Shown here: positions 1-8,318 of the stretch, piece by piece | How positions within the stretch are numbered: the stretch's first letter is position 1 | Layout: the number at the start of each line of letters is the position of its first letter | DNA from: AWTP1-13 sp963820375 | Lineage (GTDB): Bacteria; Pseudomonadota; Alphaproteobacteria; Rhizobiales; Hyphomicrobiaceae | Direction of reading: 5' to 3' | Assembly: GCA_963820375.1 (NCBI GenBank) | Contig: CAWFZX010000036.1 | Coordinates: 56,637 to 120,636, forward strand | DNA: 64,000 bases | Position numbers and translations under genes: made by a program | Notes under the pieces: generated by a model | The model's input: only the letters and a program-made list of their open reading frames with translations | The model's database searches: none | What the model was told of the DNA's origin: nothing

Positions 1-408
1 GCTGTTGGTGAAGCGCAGGCGTTCGCATGATGGAAAGCGCGCGCACAGCAACGCTGCGAGCTGACCTTCGCGCTCGCCGACCGACGCGAGATTAAGTCCG
101 CGTTCGATGGCAGCGTGCAGGGCGGCCTGAATGCGGGGCTCGGAATGACCGAATAGCCCCGCCGTATACTCGCCACAGAAGTCGATGTAGCGATGATCGT
201 CCACATCTTCGAGGAAGCAGCCGTGACCGCGGGCCATCGCTGTTGGAAACGGCGTGTAGAACAAGACGGAGCGCGTGTTGCCACCCGGCAGGACGGCGCG
301 CGCGCGCCGATGTATGCCCTCGCTCAGCGGGCGCGCCGCGGCATATCGCTCTCGGGCTTCTGCCAGCGCGCTATTGAGATCGCTGTTGTGATGTCGCGTC
401 GCGGTCAT
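1..408 (-). CDS. Class III aminotransferase (glutamate-1-semialdehyde aminomutase-like), C-terminus beyond the window
   Basis: Only the first 136 codons are present; the gene continues past base 1. The translation has the usual start of PLP-dependent class III aminotransferases: a VLPGGNTRSV stretch, then a glycine-rich loop with DVDDHRYIDFCGEYT and LFGHSEPRI, which resembles glutamate-1-semialdehyde 2,1-aminomutase and its catabolic paralogues. The PLP-binding lysine lies outside the window, so activity and substrate cannot be judged. The ATG at 408 was chosen because homology begins shortly after it. In a catabolic neighbourhood a catabolic aminotransferase is as likely as the haem-pathway enzyme, hence no gene symbol. 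Confidence 0.75.
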   Translation of the reverse strand, partial: MTATRHHNSDLNSALAEARERYAAARPLSEGIHRRARAVLPGGNTRSVLFYTPFPTAMARGHGCFLEDVDDHRYIDFCGEYTAGLFGHSEPRIQAALHAAIERGLNLASVGEREGQLAALLCARFPSCERLRFTNS

Positions 409-557
409 ACGGGACGTCCTTTTGGTGGTCGCCAGCGTAACCTGCCGCAGTTTCTTGATCTGTGCAAAGGTCAGGCGATGCGACCGCCTTGGGCGGAGAG
501 CGGGGCGCTGGCAATGCGTGCTGTGCGCGGCAGCCTGCCAACTGCGGCTGCCGGACG

Positions 558-836
558 CTAGCGCCGCAAATCGTTGAACTCCGAGTTTTTCGCCATGAAG
601 GCACGCACGAAAGAGCATTCCGGCTCGACCTTTAATCCCTGCCGTCGCACCTCTTGCAAAACCTCGCGGACAAAGGCGGAACCGGCGCCGCTGCCGCGCA
701 GCGCCGCCGGCACCTCGGTGTGGAAGATTGTGACCGTCCCGGCCTCCAGGCGGTAGCTTGCGAAGGCGGTCCCACCCTCGACATCGCGCTCATATCTGTG
801 ACGCGAAGCGTTGTTGCGCAGCGGCGCGTTCGACAT
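558..836 (-). CDS. Small GNAT-fold N-acetyltransferase (YjdJ-like)
   Basis: A 92-residue protein with the compact single-domain layout of the YjdJ-type Gcn5-related acetyltransferases. It has FASYRLEAGTVTIFHTEVP (beta strands), then RGSGAGSAFVREVL, matching the acetyl-CoA pyrophosphate loop, and ends with CSFVRAFMAKNSEF, typical of the family's end (C-S-F-V/A...). The ATG at 836 has an AAAGG sequence about 9 bases upstream and is preferred over an in-frame TTG at 845. It stands alone, divergent from the phosphate uptake pair. Substrate unknown. Confidence 0.75.
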   Translation of the reverse strand: MSNAPLRNNASRHRYERDVEGGTAFASYRLEAGTVTIFHTEVPAALRGSGAGSAFVREVLQEVRRQGLKVEPECSFVRAFMAKNSEFNDLRR

Positions 837-1023
837 TGTTGGCAACCTTTCGTGCGGGGCTGAATGAGCACGCTTGCTTCGCGCGAGCGCGGCCGAGAGA
901 TAAGCGAGTGCGCACCTGAAAACACCAGAGCCCAGAAGTCGTTCGAGCTGTTAACATAGCAGTAGGCACTGCCCTGAGATGGGCGTACCCTGCCGATGCG
1001 CGTAAGGCAACGGACGATCGGCA

Positions 1024-1668
1024 ATGCTTGACTGGTTTCAGCGGCTGCTGCCCCGCGAGGACAAGTTCTTCCCTTTGTTGGCGGGGCACGCCGCCGCAAT
1101 CGCCTCTGCAGCGGAAGCTTTGCGACGCATGCTCGATGGGGGCGATGCGGTACTGCGCCACTGCCGCTCGGTCATGCGGCATGAGGAGGAGGCCGACGCC
1201 ATCACTCGCGAGGTGCTGATCGGCGTGCGAAGTAGTTTCATCACGCCCTTCGATCGTGGCGACATCAAAGACCTGATCACCGCGATGGACGACGCCATCG
1301 ATCAGATGCAAAAGACGGCAAAGGCCATCGTTTTGTTCGAAATAACAGACTTTGCGCCGCAAATGCGCAGCGTCGCCGACGGCATTGGCGAGTGTTCCGA
1401 GTTGGTGCAAAGGGCCATGCCGCTGCTGGCCAACATCGGACAGCACGCTGGACAACTGAACGAGATTTGCCAGCAAATCAGCCGCATCGAGGGACGCGCC
1501 GACGAAACCTACGACGACGGCCTCAAGCAGCTTTATCAGCGCGCGAAGAGCGGCGACACCATGGAATTCGTGCGCAGCAATGAGATTTACGACCATCTCG
1601 AGAAGAGTGTCGATCGTTTCGACGACATCGCCAATCAAATACAAGGCATCGTCATCGAACACGTATAG
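1024..1668 (+). CDS. DUF47 family PhoU-like protein
   Basis: A 214-residue all-helical protein of the DUF47 (PhoU-related) family, cytosolic partners of PiT phosphate transporters. Visible family marks are the N-terminal FFPLLAGHA, a HEEEADAITREV helix near residues 55-70, and FITPFDRGDIKDLITAMDDAID, the metal-binding acidic stretch of PhoU-like folds. It is followed 17 bases later by the transporter, so the two are almost certainly cotranscribed, and it probably modulates transport by direct contact. The ATG at 1024 fits the family length of about 210 residues. Confidence 0.9.
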   Translation: MLDWFQRLLPREDKFFPLLAGHAAAIASAAEALRRMLDGGDAVLRHCRSVMRHEEEADAITREVLIGVRSSFITPFDRGDIKDLITAMDDAIDQMQKTAKAIVLFEITDFAPQMRSVADGIGECSELVQRAMPLLANIGQHAGQLNEICQQISRIEGRADETYDDGLKQLYQRAKSGDTMEFVRSNEIYDHLEKSVDRFDDIANQIQGIVIEHV

Positions 1669-1685
1669 GCTGGCGGGGATGCAAC

Positions 1686-2687
1686 ATGGATGCTGCCGGA
1701 CTGGGATTATTGTTCGGCCTGATCGCTGCCGCCCTGCTGTTCGATTTTTTGAACGGTCTGCACGATGCGGCAAACTCCATCGCAACCATCGTTTCCACTA
1801 GGGTACTCCCGCCACGGGCTGCCGTATTCTGGGCCGCGTTCTTCAACTTCATTGCCTTCCTGTTCTTCGGCCTCCACGTGGCGCAAACGGTGGGCACGGG
1901 CATCATCGATCCGGCAGTGGTGACGCCACGCGTTATTTTCGCTGCTCTCACGGCCGCCATTGTCTGGAACCTAATCACGTGGTGGGCCGGGATCCCATCG
2001 AGCAGCTCCCACGCGTTGATCGGCGGGCTCATTGGGGCGGGCGTGGCTAGTGCGGGCCCAAGCTCGATCGTCTGGACAGGGGTCAGCAAGACGGTCGCTG
2101 CCATTGTGCTTTCGCCGGCGGCCGGTTTTGTGCTGGCCCTTGCCCTGGTCTTGGGCGTTTCTTGGACATTCGTGCGCAATACGCCCTATGCAGTCGATAG
2201 CCTCTTCCGGCGCCTCCAGTTTGTCTCTGCCTCTCTATACTCGCTGGGACATGGCGGCAACGATGCCCAGAAAACCATGGGTATCATCGCCGCCCTCCTA
2301 TTCGCACAGGGACATCTGGGCAACGAGTTTTACGTGCCGCTTTGGGTGGTCCTCAGTTGCCAGGCGATGATGGCGCTGGGCACCCTGTTTGGCGGCTGGC
2401 GTATTGTGAAGACGATGGGATCGAAAATAACCCGCCTGACCCCGATGCAAGGGTTCTGCGCCGAAACCGGCGGTGCGATCACCCTGTTTGCTGCCACTGG
2501 GCTCGGCATTCCCGTGTCCACCACCCACACCATCACCGGGGCCATAGTCGGTGTTGGCGCCGCAAGAAGGGTTTCGGCCGTGCGTTGGAACGTCGCCAGC
2601 GACGTCGTCACCGCCTGGGTCATCACGCTTCCGGCCGCTGCCCTGGTTGCCGCCCTGACCTATGCGAGTATGAGTTTTTTCGCCTGA
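1686..2687 (+). CDS. pit: PiT family inorganic phosphate transporter
   Basis: A 333-residue hydrophobic inner-membrane protein of the PiT (low-affinity phosphate:cation symporter) family. The two inverted signature repeats are visible: FLNGLHDAANSIATIVSTR near residue 20 and SLGHGGNDAQKTMGI near residue 185. A GxSSSHA-like motif (PSSSSHALIGGLIGAG) and its counterpart PVSTTHTITGAIVGVG are also present. The length matches short bacterial PiT proteins. It lies directly downstream of DUF47, the usual pairing. The substrate is a phosphate-cation complex by family inference. Confidence 0.92.
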   Translation: MDAAGLGLLFGLIAAALLFDFLNGLHDAANSIATIVSTRVLPPRAAVFWAAFFNFIAFLFFGLHVAQTVGTGIIDPAVVTPRVIFAALTAAIVWNLITWWAGIPSSSSHALIGGLIGAGVASAGPSSIVWTGVSKTVAAIVLSPAAGFVLALALVLGVSWTFVRNTPYAVDSLFRRLQFVSASLYSLGHGGNDAQKTMGIIAALLFAQGHLGNEFYVPLWVVLSCQAMMALGTLFGGWRIVKTMGSKITRLTPMQGFCAETGGAITLFAATGLGIPVSTTHTITGAIVGVGAARRVSAVRWNVASDVVTAWVITLPAAALVAALTYASMSFFA

Positions 2688-2861
2688 ACGCTTGCGGGCG
2701 GCGCAGGCGCGCGTCCGAAACGAGCTTTGAGCGCGCCGCTGGATTTTGTTGGCGGCGGTCGGCCCCGTGCGCCCATGGCCAGGCAACAGAGCCGGCCGCG
2801 CTTCGGCAGCTGGGGACCGTCGCCACCGGACCGCGGCGGCCCCACCGGGCGGCTGCTGTGC

Positions 2862-4499
2862 TCAGTAATCCATCCCTCCCATGCCGCCGCCCGGCATCGG
2901 CATTTGCGCGGCCTCTTTTTTCGGCCGCTCCGCCACCGTCGCCTCAGTGGTGATCAAGAGACCGGCGATTGAGGCCGCCCCCTGCAGAGCATTGCGCACC
3001 ACTTTGGTCGGGTCGATGACCCCCTGGCTGGTCAAGTCGCCATATTCACCGGTCTGGGCATTGTAGCCGAACGCATAGCTGGCCCTGTCGAGGATCTTGC
3101 CAACGACGACCGAGCCGTCCTCACCGGCGTTGATGGCGATCAAGCGCGCTGGCCAGGACAGCGCCTTGCGAACAATATTGATACCAACCTTTTGATCATC
3201 GTTTTCCGCAATGAGCTCATCGAGCGCTTTGGCGGCGCGTAGCAGTGCCACGCCGCCGCCGGGGACGATGCCTTCTTCGACCGCTGCGCGCGTTGCATGG
3301 AGGGCATCGTCGACCCTATCCTTGCGCTCTTTGACTTCAACCTCGGTGGAGCCGCCGACCTTGATGATGGCGACGCCGCCAGCCAGCTTGGCTAACCGTT
3401 CCTGCAGCTTCTCCCTGTCGTAGTCGGAGGTCGTCTCCTCGATCTGCGCCTTTATCTGGTTGATGCGCCCCTCGATGTCCTTCTTCTTGCCGGCACCATC
3501 GATGATGGTCGTGTTCTCCTTCTCGACAAGCACGCGTTTGGCACGGCCCAGCATATTCAGCGTCACGTTCTCAAGCTTGATGCCGAGATCCTCGCTGATC
3601 AACTGGCCGCTGCTGAGCACGGCTATGTCCTCGAGCATCGCCTTGCGACGGTCACCAAAGCCAGGGGCCTTGACGGCTGCCACTTTGAGCCCGCCGCGAA
3701 GCTTATTAACTACCAGCGTTGCCAGCGCCTCGCCTTCAACTTCTTCGGCAATGATGAGCAACGGCCGAGCCGCTTGGACGACCGCTTCAAGCAGGGGTAG
3801 CAGCGGTTGCAAGCTTGCCAGTTTCTTTTCGTGAATCAGGATGTATGCGTCTTCAAGCTCAGCCACCATCTTGTTTGCGTCGGTGATAAAATAGGGCGAG
3901 ATGTAGCCGCGATCGAACTGCATGCCTTCGACAACACTAAGTTCGGTTTCGAGCGACTTGGCCTCCTCAACCGTGATTACACCCTCCTTGCCCACCTTCT
4001 GCATTGCCTCGGCAATCATCTTGCCGATTTCGCTGTCGCCATTTGCCGATACCGTCCCGACTTGGGCGATCTCCTCGTTGTTGGTCACCTTCTTGGATTT
4101 TGCCTTGAGCTGATCAACGACGGCGCGCACGGCCTGATCAACGCCGCGCCGCAAATCCATGGGATTGGCGCCGGCCGCCACCGACTTTGAGCCTTCTTTG
4201 ACAATGGCCTGAGCCAGCACGGTCGCCGTGGTGGTGCCATCACCGGCAACATCGGAGGTCTTGGAGGCGACCTCGCGCAGCATCTGTGCACCCATGTTCT
4301 CGAACTTGTCCTCGAGTTCGATCTCCTTGGCGACGGTGACCCCGTCCTTGGTCACACGCGGAGCCCCGAACGACTTGTCGAGCACGACGTTGCGGCCTTT
4401 CGGCCCAAGCGTCACCTTGACCGCTTCGGCCAAGATGTCGACCCCCCGCAGCATGCGATCGCGGGCATCTTGAGAGAACTTTACGTCCTTCGCTGCCAT
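2862..4499 (-). CDS. groL: 60 kDa chaperonin GroEL
   Basis: A 545-residue GroEL. It starts MAAKDVKFSQDARDRMLRGV, contains the ATP-binding GDGTTTATVLAQ near residue 86, and ends in the flexible GGM tail GGGMGGMDY. The ATG at 4499 follows a GGAGG ribosome site; a longer frame to 4622 is spurious. The protein is full length with no gaps. There is no groES beside it and no CIRCE-type inverted repeat was seen upstream, so this looks like one of the extra, separately regulated groEL copies common in rhizobia rather than the essential groESL operon. Assignment to GroEL is certain; its being an accessory copy is inference. Confidence 0.96.
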   Translation of the reverse strand: MAAKDVKFSQDARDRMLRGVDILAEAVKVTLGPKGRNVVLDKSFGAPRVTKDGVTVAKEIELEDKFENMGAQMLREVASKTSDVAGDGTTTATVLAQAIVKEGSKSVAAGANPMDLRRGVDQAVRAVVDQLKAKSKKVTNNEEIAQVGTVSANGDSEIGKMIAEAMQKVGKEGVITVEEAKSLETELSVVEGMQFDRGYISPYFITDANKMVAELEDAYILIHEKKLASLQPLLPLLEAVVQAARPLLIIAEEVEGEALATLVVNKLRGGLKVAAVKAPGFGDRRKAMLEDIAVLSSGQLISEDLGIKLENVTLNMLGRAKRVLVEKENTTIIDGAGKKKDIEGRINQIKAQIEETTSDYDREKLQERLAKLAGGVAIIKVGGSTEVEVKERKDRVDDALHATRAAVEEGIVPGGGVALLRAAKALDELIAENDDQKVGINIVRKALSWPARLIAINAGEDGSVVVGKILDRASYAFGYNAQTGEYGDLTSQGVIDPTKVVRNALQGAASIAGLLITTEATVAERPKKEAAQMPMPGGGMGGMDY

Positions 4500-5074
4500 T
4501 GGTGGTTCCTCCAGGTTTTTTGCTTCGACCGTCGCATCCGCTCGCCAGAGGCCCGTGTGACGAGGCATGTTCACACGGGGTGCCTGAGCAGGCGGACGAA
4601 CTAGCTGTCGGCGGCGCGCCAAATCGACTGGGAGCGCTCCGCTCCTGAGTTCGGCCGGCTTCTATCGCGCATTCGCCGAAAAGGCGACATGGCGGCGCCG
4701 ATGGCGCCACAGTAGCAGGATAGAGGAGCAATGCCCAAAGCGGCGAGGGCTTTCCTGCAAAGGGGATGCGAATTGCTTGTGGCGATGCACAACGCTGGCG
4801 GGAAGGAGCCGCTTGCGCCGGCAACTTGTCCCCTGCCGACTGTCAAGCCCTTCAACAAAGCCGCTTTGCTGCTTTGGCAACTGAGCCAAACACGGGGATT
4901 GAGCGACCGATCGCCGGCCTTGGCGGCGCCTGCCGATCAGGGGGTGTCGAGGCTCGCGGGCGTCGAGCAACGGGGCGACAGTGTGCCTGCCAGCGCAATT
5001 GCTGTGCAACGATCAGGTATCATATGATCGCGGGCTGTGCGCCGCCAGGTTATAGGCCTTGCAGGACCGAGTCC
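4500..5074. other. Intergenic region between groEL and the HCCA-isomerase-like gene
   Basis: About 575 bases with no convincing gene. It should hold the divergent promoters of groEL and the downstream plus-strand gene. Open frames crossing it (including one running in frame into the isomerase) lack family-like composition. No CIRCE element was seen. Confidence 0.5.
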
Positions 5075-5701
5075 GTGAGCCAGGGTGCGATCAAGATCTA
5101 CTTCGACTACAAGAGCCCCTACGCCTATCTGGCGAAGGATTTGACCTATGAGCTTGAGCGGGAAACCGGGGCGCGGGTCGACTGGCTGCCTTATACGCTC
5201 GATATTCCTGCGTATCTGGGCAGCGCCCGCGTCGATGCGACAGGCAAGGTCGTGGAAGAGAACCGCAATGCCCACCAGTGGCGCAGGGTCAAGTACAGTT
5301 ACATGGACTGTCGGCGCGACGCCAACCGGCGCGGCCTGACGCTCCGAGCACCCAGGAAAATATTCGATTCATCTCTTGCCAACATCGGCATGCTGTATGC
5401 GAAGCGCCACGGCGTCCTTCGCGACTATCACGATGGCGTCTTTGCGCGATTTTGGCGGCGCGAGCTCGACATCGAGAACCCCGCGGCGCTGGCCGCGCTT
5501 TTGCAGGAATGCGGCGCCCCCACCGCCGAATTCCTAGGCTTCTTGCACGGGCAGGGCCGGCGTGACCTAACTGAGATCCGCAGCGAAGCGGAGGCCGCTG
5601 GCGTATTTGGTGTGCCGAGTTTTCTGTTTGCGGACGGCGACCTGTATTGGGGGCGCGAGCACCTGCAGCGCGTCCGCGAGCGCTTGCTCACCGGCCGATA
5701 G
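5075..5701 (+). CDS. DsbA-fold 2-hydroxychromene-2-carboxylate isomerase-like protein
   Basis: About 208 residues in the HCCA isomerase / GST-kappa branch of the DsbA family. It opens with IKIYFDYKSPYAYLAKDL, where the SPY segment holds the glutathione-contacting serine of this family. It ends with AAGVFGVPSFLFADGDLYWG, the typical cis-proline region. Family members isomerise aromatic ring-cleavage products or act as glutathione-dependent oxidoreductases. The GTG at 5075 was chosen because homology starts there; an in-frame ATG at 5024 would add a 17-residue leader. It could belong to the catabolic region downstream, but no neighbouring gene fixes its substrate. Confidence 0.8.
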   Translation: MSQGAIKIYFDYKSPYAYLAKDLTYELERETGARVDWLPYTLDIPAYLGSARVDATGKVVEENRNAHQWRRVKYSYMDCRRDANRRGLTLRAPRKIFDSSLANIGMLYAKRHGVLRDYHDGVFARFWRRELDIENPAALAALLQECGAPTAEFLGFLHGQGRRDLTEIRSEAEAAGVFGVPSFLFADGDLYWGREHLQRVRERLLTGR

Positions 5702-5923
5702 CCGCAACCTTGTTCGCCAAGTACGGGTGTTCAATAAACTGTTCTCGTGCACCAGGCATGACGCCCGTGGTCGATGGGCGGCAAGCAAAACACTGACGAC
5801 ATCGGCCGCTCGCGACGGATGCGCGACCGGCATCCCGCCGCATCGGCTGCCAGCAAAACCGCCAGACTGGTCCCAGGGTCGGCGGCAAGCGGCCTGCAAG
5901 CATCGGTGCGGCACTGCAGCCTT

Positions 5924-7160
5924 TCACCTCTTGCCGACGGGGAGCTGATGGAACGGAAGCTCCTTGTCGACGCGCACGTCGGGCGGTAAGCCGAGCACGC
6001 GCTCGGCGATGATATTGCGCATGATCTCATCGGAGCCGCCGGCGATGCGCAAAGCGGGCGACGTCAGCAACGCTTGCTGAAACGCTGCCGCTACGGGTGC
6101 CAGTTCCGGATCGCACAGCACGCCGCCTTGCTCCATTAAATCCATGGCGAAAGCGGCGATATTCTGCAGTTTCGAGGCATTAACCAGCTTGCCGATCGAC
6201 AACTCCGGTCCTGGCGTCTCGCCGCGAGACAGCGCCGTCATGGTACGGAAATTTGCATACTTGAGCCCCTGGCTCGAGACGTACCAGTCTGCCAGCTTGT
6301 CGCGCACAGCCTGGTTTCGCAACGCCGGCCCGTCATCGAGATCGAGCTTGCGGGCCAGCTCAAAGATGTCCTCCACGCCGACGCCGAACTCTACTGCCGA
6401 TGGTGTAGCGTTCATTCATCAGTGTTGTCAGCGCCACCTGCCAGCCGTCGCCCACGGCGCCGAGGCGCTGGCTGTCTGGCACGCGCACGTCCTTGAAGAA
6501 CACCTCATTGAAGTGCGAGGCACCGGAGATCTGCTTGATCGGCCGGATCTCGATCCCCGGCGACGTCATGTCGATGAAGAAATAGGTCAATCCCTTGTGC
6601 TTCTTGGCCGAGAAGTCACTGCGCGTGACCAGCACGCCATAGTCGCAATAGTGGGCACCTGATGTCCAAATCTTCTGGCCATTGACGATCCAGTCATCAC
6701 CAGCGCGCTCAGCGCGCGTGCGCAGGCCGGCGAGATCGGAGCCGGCGGCGGGCTCGGAGAAGAGCTGGCACCAGATCTCTTCTCCGCGCAGCGCTTTTCT
6801 GGCGAAGCGGTCGCGCTGCGCTTGCGTGCCCCAGGTGCAGATCGTCGGGATGCACATGCCAAGGCCAATGTCGAACAGGCCGCGTGGCACGGCATAGTTT
6901 GCTTCCTCCTGATCGTAGATCACTTGCTGGATGACGCTGCCGCCCCGCCCGCCCCAGGCCGTGGGCCAAGCGATGCCGGCAAAGCCGGCATCTGCCTTCT
7001 TCGCCTGCCAGGCTTTGGCGCGCCCGCGGAACTCGGGATCCTCGTTGCCGGCGCGGTAAACCATCCCCGTGCCGGGCGCGCGTGGCTTGGCCTCCTTGGC
7101 CAGGAAGCTGCGGACGCCGGCGCGGAATTGGGCTTCCTCGGGCGTGTCTTCGAAATCCAT
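5924..7160 (-). pseudogene. Acyl-CoA dehydrogenase, split by one frameshift
   Basis: Two overlapping frames together give one acyl-CoA dehydrogenase of about 400 residues. The 5' part (start 7160, MDFEDTPEEAQFRAGVRSFL) carries FSEPAAGSDLAGLRTRA and the flavin-contacting WIVNGQKIWTSGAHY. The 3' part (about 6400 down to 5924) carries the C-terminal helices and GGSDEIMRNIIAERVLGLPP. The frame changes close to 6390-6405, just after LMNERYTIG. A one-base change would restore a continuous enzyme, so this is either a recent mutation or a sequencing error. It forms a tandem pair with the next acyl-CoA dehydrogenase, 12 bases away, and probably a heterodimer partner as in other paired FadE genes. Confidence 0.85.
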
Positions 7161-7172
7161 GTTCCCCTCCGC

Positions 7173-8288
7173 TCACAATGGGGCGTTGGCCGCTTCCAAG
7201 TGGGTGATCAGGCGATCTTTCCATAGCCTTGTGCTTCCGAGCGCGAGCGCCAAAAGCTTGGCTCGGCGATAGTGCAGGTGGCAGTCGAACTCCCAGGTGA
7301 AGCCCATGCCGCCGTGCACCTGGATGTTCTCTTTGGCCGCCAGGAAATAGGCTTCGTTTGCCGCTATCCGTGCTGACGCCGCCGCCAGCGGCAGTTCGAC
7401 GGCATCGCGACTGAGCGCCCAGGCACCGTAGTAGGCATTCGCTCGTGCAAGCTCGATTGCAACATAGACGTCGGCAAGCTTGTGCTTGATCGCTTGATAG
7501 GAGCCGATTGGCCGGCCGAAGGCGTAGCGCTCGAGGGCATAGTCGCGCGCCATCTCGAGCGATCTTTGGGCGCCGCCGACTTGTTCGAAGGCGAACAGCA
7601 CGGCAGCGCGCTGCTCAATACGCCGCAACAACGCCTCACCATTGCCGTGTTCGCCGATGACTTCCGCAGCCGCGCCATCGAAAATGATGCGCGCGTATGA
7701 CCGGGTGGGATCGATGGTGTCGACGCGATGCCGAGAAACGCCAGATGTCTTGAGGTCGACCAGGGTCAGCAACATGCCGCGGTCGCTCTGGGCAGCGACC
7801 ACGGCAACGTCTGCCACGTCGCCGTCGGGTACCGGCAGCTTGTCCCCCGCAAGCGCGCCGTTGCGAAAGGTGGTGCGCAGCTTACTCGGCTCGGCCGTGC
7901 CAGGTCCTTCTGCCAGTGCCAGCGTGCCAATGCCCTGGCCGCTAGCGAGCTTTGGCAGCCAAGTCTTCTTCTGCGCTTCGCTGCCGCCGAGCATGATGGC
8001 TTCCGCCGCCAGGTAGATCGATGACGAGAACGGTATCGGTGCCAGTGCCGAGCCGAGCTCCTCGGCCAGCACACACAGGCCGAGATGACCGAGCCCAGCC
8101 CCGCCGTAGGCCTCCGGGATGGCGGCGCCGGTCCAGCCCATGGCGGCGATCTCTTGCCAAAGGCGCTCGTCATAGGGCTCGGCGCCCTCCAGGATCCGTC
8201 GCGCGGTCGCCGGCGGGCAGCGCTCGCGCAGAAATTTGCGCGCTTGCTCACGCAAGGCCTTCAGGTCGTCACTGAAATCGAAATTCAT
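7173..8288 (-). CDS. Acyl-CoA dehydrogenase
   Basis: A 371-residue flavoprotein of the acyl-CoA dehydrogenase superfamily, oxidising an acyl-CoA to its 2,3-enoyl-CoA. The N-terminal helical domain ends with YGGAGLGHLGLCVLAEELGS; the C-terminal domain has RYAFGRPIGSYQAIKHKLADVYV and IQVHGGMGFTWEFDCHLHYRRA, all diagnostic. The usual TEP/PGTAEPSKLR flavin segment is present but divergent, as is common in the second subunit of paired dehydrogenases. It lies upstream of the frameshifted dehydrogenase in the same operon, after the FadJ-like gene. Substrate unknown. Confidence 0.9.
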   Translation of the reverse strand: MNFDFSDDLKALREQARKFLRERCPPATARRILEGAEPYDERLWQEIAAMGWTGAAIPEAYGGAGLGHLGLCVLAEELGSALAPIPFSSSIYLAAEAIMLGGSEAQKKTWLPKLASGQGIGTLALAEGPGTAEPSKLRTTFRNGALAGDKLPVPDGDVADVAVVAAQSDRGMLLTLVDLKTSGVSRHRVDTIDPTRSYARIIFDGAAAEVIGEHGNGEALLRRIEQRAAVLFAFEQVGGAQRSLEMARDYALERYAFGRPIGSYQAIKHKLADVYVAIELARANAYYGAWALSRDAVELPLAAASARIAANEAYFLAAKENIQVHGGMGFTWEFDCHLHYRRAKLLALALGSTRLWKDRLITHLEAANAPL

Positions 8289-8318
8289 AGGTCGCCTTTC
8301 CGAGCATCCCTAGCGCCC

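Noticed and set aside
4500..4730. CIRCE heat-shock element upstream of groEL
   Set aside because: No TTAGCACTC-type inverted repeat with a 9-base spacer was found.
4766..5074. N-terminal extension of the HCCA-isomerase-like gene
   Set aside because: In frame but lacks family-like sequence; homology starts after 5075.
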